The notes under the pieces: generated by a model
Seen by the model: the letters and a program-made list of their open reading frames with translations, nothing else
Database searches by the model: none
What the model was told of the DNA's origin: nothing
Assembly (NCBI GenBank): GCA_008933995.1
Contig: WARS01000013.1
Coordinates: forward strand, 6,486,329 to 6,550,328
DNA from: Datnioides undecimradiatus
Lineage: Eukaryota > Chordata > Actinopteri > Lobotiformes > Datnioididae
Direction of reading: 5' to 3'
Length of the DNA: 64,000 nt
Shown: positions 51,101-61,290 of the stretch, piece by piece
How positions within the stretch are numbered: position 1 is the stretch's first letter
How the letters are laid out: every line of letters starts with the position of its first letter
Position numbers and translations under genes: made by a program

Positions 51101-52637
51101 TTGCAAACTAAAGACAAAATATAATGGAAAAAAATGTAAAGGCGCTTTAAGAAAACTTAGATTAGAAACTTTACAGTGGCATGTGAGACCCAGCACTGAT
51201 TATAGGGGAAGTTTTAAGACCAGTGCTTCTCTCCATTAATGATCTCCCCAACTGGATGTAGTTTCTCGTGTCTCAGAATTCTGTTTGGATGTATGAAAAA
51301 TGCCTTCATCATCCGGCTCTGCCTGTCTACACTGACAGTGGCTATTGAATTGGCTGCTGGGTACCAGCTAACCCCCGCTGTGAGAGATCAATTGAAAGGA
51401 AAACCACAAACTGCTTGTGACCAACTGCCGCCGAAGCAGTTTTCCCAATTTAAGAATTTTACTTTTCCTGCTGCAGTGTCCCGTGAAATCATGTTGGGGT
51501 TTTTTTTTAAATCGTCGCCAGCATTTTGAGGTTAAACAGATACATATCAAATATGAGAAGTCCGATATTCCATGCAAACTATCTACTTATTGATGAGTTT
51601 AGATGATAACTTTAAATTACTTAAAGTCTTTTAGAAAAAGTAGCACGTTTTGATAAAGACAAAGGCTCTAATGATGAAAAGAACACAATTTAGAGTAAAT
51701 GTCATTTTGATTCATTGTATTTAGCAAAAACGTTTAAAATAAATACCAAAGTGTTTGAATCGTGGTTTGAAAAATTGGGTTAAATTGTAAAAATTCCACA
51801 TTGCACTCGGATGCTATTTTTGAAAGATATTTGACCTATTGAGTGCCGTCAAGACTGTATTTATTCTCAGCCTGACAGCCTGAGTGCGCACTCAAACCCA
51901 CACATGCTCACACACAAAAACACACTTGTGCGAGCATGCTTAGTCAAGAGAAAAATCCCGCAACTTGGTGAGGATTTCTCATTCTCCCGCCCATTCTCTT
52001 TTTCCCCCCTCAAACAGATTGCAGTGTCATCCTGCTCAAGTCGCCCGTGTTCACTTACCTTTGTAACTCTAGGCCTTTCTACTCTGCCCCTCTATTTTAA
52101 GACAGGGAGGGCAGTGTGCCGAGAGGGACAGAGAGGCAGGCTGTTGTGGGCTGCACTCTGCACAGCACGACCGACACGCACAGGGCCGTGGACAGTTTGC
52201 AAGACGACACTGGCTGGCTTGTTTACGGCAGGCTCTGAAGAGGCAGGCGAGCTGGCAGGCAGGGAAGAAAGGAGAGGGGGTTTACTACCCTCAAGAGAGT
52301 CGGAATTCCTCCTGAGCCGTTCCCCCATTTGGCTGGCAGTTGTGAAAACAATTGCCTGGCATTTACTCTCTCTCTGTGCAGATGGAGTCCCAGCTATGAG
52401 TCAGCTTTGAGAGCAGCAAGTGGTGGAGAAAGTGGTGGGCTTGTGATCTCCTGCACAGCGAATATAAGCATACTTTGCAGAGGCACTTGGTTTTTGATGT
52501 CAGGCAAACGGTTTTGAGTTGCTTCCGCCCTAACGTTTCTTTTCGTTCCCTCTGGTACATCTTTTATCAACAATGTGTAGCGGCACTTGGTGTAACGAGT
52601 TGACTAATAAAGGCATGTCTCTTTCCTGTTTCTCCAG

Positions 52638-52821
52638 AGTTGACCCGCAGAAGACGTAATGCTGATGTCTTGAGCTGAGGGAGACTTCATCCTCGACCTG
52701 TCACTCATCTCTGTTTGTTATTCCACACCTGGTCCGCCCTCCATCGGTAACCAAGCACCAACAGCAACCACCACCACCTCCACCTTTTCCCCATCCCCTT
52801 CCTGCCCAGCCTGCCGTCACC
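52638..52821 (+). other. foxj3: foxj3 exon 2, 5' UTR part
   Basis: Begins right after a good acceptor (TGTTTCTCCAG) and runs into the start codon. The part just before the ATG is C-rich with CCA/CAC repeats. It contains the TAA at 52657-52659 that would end the upstream frame begun in exon 1. Confidence 0.65.
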
Positions 52822-53142
52822 ATGACGTCGGAGCTGGAGAGCAGCCTGACCTCCATGGATTGGCTTCCTCAGCTGACCATGCAGGCGGCCATCCGCAAGG
52901 CGGACGCCCAGAATGCCCATGGGCCGGGCATGGGCAAAAAGAGTACCCTAATGGTCCCTAACACCACGCTGGACCAGGAGGAGGTGCAGCAGCACAAGGA
53001 TGGCAAGCCGCCCTACAGCTACGCCAGCCTCATCACGTTTGCCATCAACAGCTCGCCAAAGAAGAAAATGACGCTGAGTGAAATCTACCAGTGGATCTGT
53101 GATAACTTTCCCTACTACAGGGAGGCGGGTAGTGGCTGGAAG
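52822..53142 (+). CDS. foxj3: Forkhead box protein J3, first coding exon (partial)
   Basis: The exon encodes the first 107 residues and ends at a GTAAGA donor after SGWK, the same point at which I recall the mammalian exon ending. The N-terminus [20 protein letters not shown] and the linker [11 protein letters not shown] are almost identical to mammalian FOXJ3. The forkhead domain starts at about 62 with [17 protein letters not shown], followed by [14 protein letters not shown]. The recognition helix (from NSIRHN) is in the next exon, outside the window. FOXJ3 is a nuclear DNA-binding transcriptional activator linked in mammals to muscle metabolism (Mef2c) and spermatogenesis. The ATG has an A-containing CACC context. 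A longer mammalian N-terminal isoform is recalled, but no equivalent start is seen here. Confidence 0.95.
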
Positions 53143-53980
53143 GTAAGAATAAGACACACCTGGCCTTTATTTTGAGACGATGTGGCATACATAACCGCTT
53201 ATTAACATCACGATTTTGTCAGAGGTTACAACGTGTGGTTGTAATGGGCCTTCTGACTTTAACAGGCAACAATATGAGGAATTATTTTAGTGCTTTTGAA
53301 AGTTGAACTTGGTTTTGCTCTGGTTTTTGCTGTTGCAGATATACAGTAACTTGCATAAATGTATTCACTACTGGAAATTCCTCTTTGACCTTACATTTTG
53401 TAGTAAGCTGCAGACAGCATTTGTAGAAGTAGAAATTGATATTCTTTGACCTAAATCATTGTTTTGTGGTCGTTGGGCATCTTAAACAAAGTGAGATGCC
53501 ACTGGTAATCACCATTGTCACTTCTGAGAAAGCTTAGAGAGAAACTATGAGTGCGCCAAATCACACTAAGTGCCTTACTCCTCCGAATGAAAAATGGTGC
53601 AGCCCTGAGAGAACCATGTGAAGTGTAAAACCCTGGATTAATATTCAGAGAAGTGGCCCCTATCTGTGTGAACACAGACTAAATAGCCCATTCATGGGTG
53701 GTATTATTCATTGCAGATGCCTTGATAGGAGAAGGCCATTATGCAGAAGGAGAGAGCCAGTGCTGTGTCATCATCTCAAGGAGCCCATGATATACCGAGA
53801 TGAAGCTATGCTGATTGCCTTTTAAAGGGCCCAGATGGAAATTGATATTAGAATGAGTTTTCCAATCAGTCGACGTTTATTGGAAATAGAATCTTAGGCA
53901 CTGCTTTATTGCAGTCAGACAAGATGTATGAAGCCCATTTCCTGGGGCGACAAGATCTGGCGTGTGCACAGGCTGCATGG

Positions 53981-53982
<2 letters not shown>

Positions 53983-54047
<65 letters not shown>
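53983..54047. repeat. Long (GT)n microsatellite
   Basis: About thirty-two perfect GT units, the longest dinucleotide run in the window, in foxj3 intron 2. It is likely highly polymorphic. On the minus strand it gives a spurious His-Thr repeat frame. Confidence 0.95.
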
Positions 54048-54048
<1 letters not shown>

Positions 54049-57000
54049 TGTGTAGGTGATGGGGAGATGAGAAAGCATGTGTTATTTTGAATGGATTGAT
54101 TTTAGCTTTTGTGGCAAGGCCTTTTGTAAGGAAATTAATTGTTTTATTTTGCAACCGTTGTTTCCTCTTTTGCCTTCATCATCCCTTATTTAGTTGTCAG
54201 CAACATAGCAGCACACGTACTGTCAGTCTGCATGTATTCCTGCATTGAGTTAGAGCCATTTTCACTCAATACTGAGGTCAGCTCTGTATTTTGTATACCG
54301 CCTACCTTCTTCGGCATTGAATTTAACCATTCATTGCGCACTAACGATCTGTCCTCCAACACATGGGTACAAGGTTGCTGCAGTGTTTTCCTCTGTCTTT
54401 GCTGCTGTGTTAAGGTTTTTAACAAATCCAGTTGCAGACCATGTAGCGTTCATTGCACGTCTGCACCCATTAAGATATTTCAAACTGTTTATATTTCTTT
54501 GTGTCTAGAGAGCAGACTATGTGTAAATCATCACTTAGGTGGCTTGAAGTGGACTTGGTGAAGTCTCATGCACATCCACAGTATTACTTGCTTGAGAATA
54601 TGAAGGTGTGACTGACTAGCCCAACTAAAATAACTGTAGATGAGACACAACATTGAGTTGACACTTTTACTTGCATACACTTTTTATACATTTTAGAGTG
54701 GGTGGCTCAGTGGGAATCTAATTGGTACTGCTGGCAGGGTTGAAACATTGCTCTACCCACTGGGTTTACAGTCCCACTGTAGATACAGCAGAATGGACTT
54801 GATATTAATGGTGACGGTGATATTAATTTACGAAAGCTTAGCTAGTGTGTGTGACTGTTCATGTGCTTTTGGTTCTTTTGTTTTTTGAGTGTAGCTTTAT
54901 CATTTATTTGATTTCCACGGTCAGGAAACATTCTTCGTCTTTCTTGTCAGTTAAAACAAGTTTTTAACTGTTTCAAGATAACAAATATCTTTTTAACATT
55001 TGTGAGATTTTAAAAATCATTTCGATACAGTTGCTGTAATACATGTTTTGGTACAACATATTTGGTCGATAACCAGCAAATGGACTCAGACCTCTTTTTT
55101 ATTAACTGACCAAGGCAGATATCCAGTATTGAAAGTAAGCATGCAGTTTCCATAAAGGAACACTGATGTTTGTTGATGATTGTAAGTTTTAATTCATCAT
55201 ATTAAACAGATTTCCAATGTCTCAGCATTTATTTAGATTACATACAATACTGCTGCAGTAATGTTGTGAAAAGTGGTTCAGGCCTACCTTAAAGGGTTAC
55301 ATCATATTGGATAATTTTCTGCTTTAGTTTGAAACTTTCATACAAGCAAAAACAATTTCACCTTCCTCCTCTGTTTTCTTGTCACTCTCTTCTTCTGAAT
55401 TGGTGGGAAAACGAGCCTAGAGAACAACTGTCACTCCCATGTCACATGAGAACATGGTAAGCTGTGCTGCCCAAATCACATTACCTTGTGAGGCAGCTGG
55501 ATTTGTGAGATCATATAACAATCCAGCCCTGATTTGCTACTCCACCTGCACCAAATAAACGGACAAGACAGTGTCCAAAATGAACTTTTTGCTTAACCGG
55601 CCAAAGGGGACTGGTACATCTGGGACAAAGTACCTGGCAAAATGTACAGATATTTGATAAGACTTGTATGTAAGTATGTAATCATTAATAACTGATGCGG
55701 CTGAACAGTTTGCTGATAACAAAGATTTTTAAAATGTATTTTTGATATATGATTTGTAGAAATTAATGGTATGTATTGATTTGACTTGATTGACTTGTAA
55801 ACTAGAAAGTAACGACAGACGTAGGCCTATGTATTTTGAAAATTCTCCTGTCATGGTCAAAATTTATTTAAGGCCATGTCAGCCCTCATGCTCTTTGCTG
55901 TGTGAAGCAACTTGGATTTGAGAGTTTACAAAGTGCACTTGAATGCACCATGAAGTGCCTGTCCCTGTGTGGGTCAGACTTCAAAGACGGCCGAGGACAG
56001 AAGCAGCCCGCCCATAAATGACACCAGAGTGTGGGAGAGACTTTGAGCGTAGATTTTTATTACATGACTATTTATTTCACTGGTGTGGCGTAAAGCAGAA
56101 TAAGATTTACCCGCCAAACAGAAAATGTAACTATTTGGAGCTCGGCAGGTGTAGATTTCTAACCCTTAGCAGGGATCGCTCCCTTGGTAGAGATGGTATA
56201 ACCAAATGTCTACAGGCAGGCACATTTCTACTGTGCATGGTAACACCATCATATCGCCCAACTCCTTCTTTTTTTTTTTCCTTTTAGCTAAACAATTGAT
56301 TGCAACTGATTGTACTATTACTTGGTTTTTGCACCAAGTAATGATGAAATGGAAAGTGTTTTTTCTTAATGTCAGGTGTAATGTAAATTTGACGTGATGA
56401 TGTCTTGGCTATAGCAGCAAGTTGTAGAATTAGTCAGCATTGGTGGAGATTGACGCTCTTGAAATACTTTCTAGCTTAGTAGAAGCTTACGTAGATCTGA
56501 TTCTGAGATTCAGATTCTGGCCTAAATGTGGGCTGCAACTGTAGAAATACCCCTCACATTTAAAAGTGTGAAAAACCACATCACTCTAACCAGGATGCTG
56601 TATAGCAAAGGAAACACTGAAAAAGCGGTTTGAAGATGTGCTCATAGGCTAGAGCCTGCGTCACCATCTTTTTCTCAGTTCTTGTTAATAGGGTATTTTC
56701 CCTGCTATAGTTTTTTTCTTAGAATTGGAACTGCTAAATTAATCTGTATAGAGTGTATTAAAAAACCTTTTCATTGCGCAAGACGTGTGAATGAAATCCA
56801 ATAATGCTGTTTCGGTGCTCAGGGCATTTGAATGAGCTCCAGTAGCCTCAGGTTTGTTCCTAAATATTTTTGTGCTTTGAGAATATTCACTACATATCAC
56901 ACAAATAGTAGTTACTTCTAAGCACCTGAAAAATGCCTTGGAACAGATACTCTACCAGTCATCAGGATCTTGTACAGTTGTGAAGGATTTTTGGCTTTAA

Positions 57001-60000
57001 AGCACTGAGAGGTGCGTCTTTGGAAAGGTGGCATGTACACCTAAATTGAAATTGAACAGTCCTGTAATATGCATGCAAAAGTAATTTCCCTGCACTGTGA
57101 CTATTAATATGAAATGAATCCACCTATACTCTGACTGGGTATGCATGTTTGTGTGTGTAATTAGTTGGAAGCAAGCATGCCTGGGTGGGGTGAATGTAGG
57201 TCGGATGTAGTCATCGCTCCTCTGTTCCCCTGGAGATGTCAGTCGCAGGAATTTGGGACTCAACGCACGCATGCGTCTGTTCTGTATGATAATGCAAGCT
57301 GTGCCGGCGAGATGAGACCAGGCTAATCTGGGCACCAGCAACTCATTTAGTCATCTCAATAGAACTCCATTAGCCTGCGCTTTTAAGAAATATCAATAAG
57401 TGCTGTCAATAAAAACAGATAATTCATCAAGGTCAAAAAATGTGAACGCTGCCTTCGAGAGTGCAGAATATGTGCTTGGCATCTATGAGCAAGCCATTAG
57501 ATGGTGCTTTTCTTAACACTTTCTCCAGCTCTCTGAGGTATTCATATTTTGCAGGTTTCTTTAAGCAGTCTTTTGTACAATTCAGCTTGCATACTGAAGC
57601 TTCGGTGTCCTTCTGCTCGTTGTATGTCAGTCATGGCTTTTTGAAGAGCTGCCAGTTTCCTTTTAGGATATTATTTCACATACAAGGATTCCTAAGCTCA
57701 CATTTCCAAGAAGAGTGTAGGATTTTCCTTGCAGTGAGTTTTGTATGTTGCAGTATACTGTTTCTCTGTGTTCCTGATTTTTCTAAGTCACAATTCATGT
57801 GTTGCCCACTTTAAAGCCATCGTGGGCAATGTGAGCGGGCCCAGATGACTTCTCTGAGTTTAAAAGAAAAATGTGAACAGTCCTTTACCACCTCAAGGTC
57901 AGACGAATGTTTCGTACTTCTCATCATGAGCACTTAGCAAAGACGAGACTTTTAATACTTTGAATAGTTTCTGTTTTTAAGAAGCCATATTGCCGTGCAT
58001 GTTGGTATTCAGTATTAATCCTTTTGTCGTAAATTCAAAAAAAAGACTATAAAATGTGGACTCTTTCTATGATAAGTAATCAGATAAATGGAGTAGGATC
58101 TGAATTTGTTTTCGAGTCTGTTGTTTCTCAAATCTGCTCTGTCTCTTCACGGATGTTGCCTTGCGTGTCATGATTAGCGAATCAGCGTTCTCTCACTTTC
58201 GCTACAACTGTTTGTGGGGCAATGGTTGCATAGGTTAGATGATTTGCAAACACGTGGCTTCACGACACTTCAACAGCTGCATGGTTTGCGGGGTATTCCC
58301 CTAGTCCTCGTCTACCTGCATGCACTATGATGGGCAGTCTCATAGACGTCTAGTGGAACAATCTGAGCAGTCTCACTGACGTTAGTCTAAGTTATTCATT
58401 TTTTTTCTTATCCTACAGTGGTGGCGAAGCAGTGCCTGTAATTTAAAAACACATTATAAGATTTTCTGGTCCATTCTGGTAAACCCGTGTTTCCAACTTT
58501 TATCTTACCAGAATCGAAACGGTCTTAATATAACTTATCAAAGATTATTAAAGTAAGGCTTCAGTTGCACCTTTACATGCAAGTGATAGTACAGGCACAA
58601 TTCTAACTTTTTATGTAATGAATGAGTGTGAGAGTGAAATTTGCTCTGTAGATTGCCAGAAATTGTGTGAAACCTGTGCTCCTGTGTGGTATTTATTAGA
58701 TAACTCTTTAGTTAGGTCATGCAGTCACTGGTAATAGAGGACTATTTGTTGACAAACTGGATGCTACAATAATACGTTCATATTAAATGAGCTAACTTGA
58801 GCAAACAGAGCTCCTAATTCATCTGCGTGGATGCATTAACTGTGTGTAGTCCTTCTCCACCTGTGGTTAGACTGCCAGAAAATGCAAGTGTGCGCTCACC
58901 TCAGCTCAGCCACAGATAGACAGTGACAGTGTGTGCGATTTCTTTTCCGCTATACTTTCTGTTCAAAAACTGGTCAGAGGAAAAGTATTGAATAGAGACT
59001 CCACATACGCTCTCAAATGTTGACCTCCATACTCATCTCAAACCTTCTCCCGTCTCCTTGTAGGCTCACTTCAGGCAAAGTGTGTAAATTCCCCTCTGCA
59101 TTTCTTCCAGGTGAAGAATGCCAAAGAAAATCTGGAGCAATTCTCAACCAGTTTAGAAATGCTTGAAATGTTTGCTCTTGAACTTTAACTGTTGAGGAGA
59201 TTGTTGCTACTGGCATGATTTTTATTTTTTTTTTTATCTCTTCCACACCTGTGTGCAGGAGAGAAAATTAGCTGGAAGAGAATGTAGGCTACTGTTGATT
59301 GCCGAACAAACATCGAATCTCCCGATGCATTTTCACTGAGGTCCATAGCTCTTACATGATCTTGTTAACAGGGAAATATGGCTTTGGTCTATAAATCGTC
59401 CAGTGCACAGAGATGGGGCACAGAGCTGCCTTCTGCAGGGGCCCTGGACCTTACTTTGATCTCATTATAAAATGCAAATACACAGTACCCTAAACAGATC
59501 AAAGGTTCAACTTCCCATTGGATCTAAGGCTTAATAATAGCAGCCTGGAGCAGTTTTCTATTTTTTAAGAAGTGATTTGGGTAGCTACTGGTCCTCCAGG
59601 ACATTATTTACTCTGGAGATAATGTTCCTGCTTCTTACTAGTGACTAGCCACAGCTCCGAAAATCCCTGCTCCTGTTGCTTATTTGAATAAGATTGGTCA
59701 GGTATGAGAATTTGCGCTTCCTACCCCTATCTCCCACCTCAAGCTTAGGTTTGCAGGGCCTGAAATCTGAAAGTGTAAAATTGCTTCGGTGCCAGACTCT
59801 CTGATACCTTCATCTACTTCCTTAGCCTGTATCATCATTACACCGTAAAGCAAGCATTTAAATTTTAAGCACTTTGCTGATACTGAATTTTTCAGCAGTA
59901 CTGATACATATTTAGAGCACTACTCTTTCGCCTTTTGTAACTAATGCAGCAGCCCTAAGTCCAATGTGATCCTTTTCACAAAGTTCATAAATTTCTCGTT

Positions 60001-60914
60001 TTTTAGCCCAGTGTCATCTGAACCTTGGCTGAGATGCAGTCTGATGAGTGATGAGGTGATTTTTTTAGCATTTTTATCCCATCCTGGATTCCTCCTTAAT
60101 TGTAGAGACAGCAGAAGTGGCTGCGTGCTGGCCCGGTGCTGACTTTGTCAGGTGGTGGGAGGGGTAGTGATTCACTCGGCAGCCAGTTTGATCCTGCTGT
60201 GAGGCGGGTTCCCGTGTCAGGAAGCTCCAGCCTGGCCACCCGCCCACCAGCCTCACCTTGCACCCGCCTACCGGCGCCCCACCGCTCACGCTCTGGCCCT
60301 TAGAGTGGGCGGGGAGAGCAGGCTGGCAGGCCTTGGCACGGATACATTTTGGCAGGAGCTGCTGTCCCCACACTCCACTGAGTGAAGTGCTGACTGCAGT
60401 GCAGAACATAAAAGGCCTGAGGCTTCTATCGCTTCCTCTTGTGGCCTGCAGGCCTGTGTAGAAATGTTGGCTTCAGTTTTACTTGAAACTGTAACTGTCT
60501 TTTTGACAGTCATGGCCATGGCCTCACAGTTCATCCCCACATATATGACTTCTGTTATCATTTCAAACAGTCATTAACCCGTAACGGCTCCCTCCCATCT
60601 GCTCTTTTTGCCCAGTGAGTTGTGATACAGCAGCTAGTTGTAAAAGCTGTTGACCATGATCATCAATTGATTCAGTGAACTTCCTCCACTGTGATAATGA
60701 GATCTCTTGAAGTCGATACCTGACTCACAGACTGGCACACACCGCCCATGCCGCCACCCTTCTTACTTCCTCCCAGGAATCATTTATAATGCAGATAACC
60801 GTGGACAATGATGGGCTGTTGATCCCTGCACACGTTGTTAGTCATAGCTTCAGGCTTTAGAAAAAACTGTTAATCAGTTTTGTATTGTTGAGGCATGCTC
60901 TTCAGCTGGTAATC

Positions 60915-61290
60915 ATTAGAGCCTGACCGATATAGGATTTTTGAGACTGATACCACTTCTAGATGTGGGAAAATTCACAGATTACCAGTATGGTGGCTGA
61001 TATAATGAATTTTAATTAATGACTGAAAATTTCTTTGCGGATTGTGTACCGATTTTGGACTTATACAACTATGCAAAAGTACTCAGAAGGTAGCTTCTTT
61101 AGCATTACTTTAATAACAACTAGAACTTTATAAAATAATATATTTCATTTAAATATTCTTTACATAACGGCATCATTTTTTTCTGCATTATACACTGTAA
61201 GAAAAGTTTATTGTCAGGAGCACATATGCAAATACTGATATGTCCGTGACAGGCAAATGCCGGTTGATAATATTGTCCGGCTGCATTGGT
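60915..61290. repeat. Probable degenerate teleost repeat of the CCGATATATCGG type
   Basis: The left edge reads GAGCCTGACCGATATAGGAT and continues TTTTGAGACTGATACC. The right part has ACTGATATGTCC and GCCGGTTGATAATATTG. This resembles, from memory, a widespread fish element whose ends carry CCGATATATCGGTC and alternating 'gccgatat' phrases. The copy is strongly diverged and its borders are approximate. Confidence 0.45.

Larger units (their letters stand above)
37110..52637 (+). other. foxj3: foxj3 intron 1, right part
   Basis: No supported coding exon. It is mostly AT-rich, with GC-richer patches at about 42650-43330, 49030-49570 and 51850-52420 that hold non-homologous open frames of 143-168 codons. 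Small features include a (CAG)n run near 43858, TTTG tandem units near 50097, the perfect inverted repeat at 48095-48148, and homeodomain-motif-rich sequence at 44340-44600. The intron ends in the acceptor CTGTTTCTCCAG at 52637. Confidence 0.55.

Noticed and set aside
53866-54154. Minus-strand frames with long His-Thr repeats
   Set aside because: They are translations of the (GT)n microsatellite at 53983-54047.
60074-60561. GC-rich patch with overlapping frames on both strands, considered as an exon
   Set aside because: The frames overlap on opposite strands, lack splice-consistent edges and show no family resemblance. High GC alone explains the scarcity of stops.
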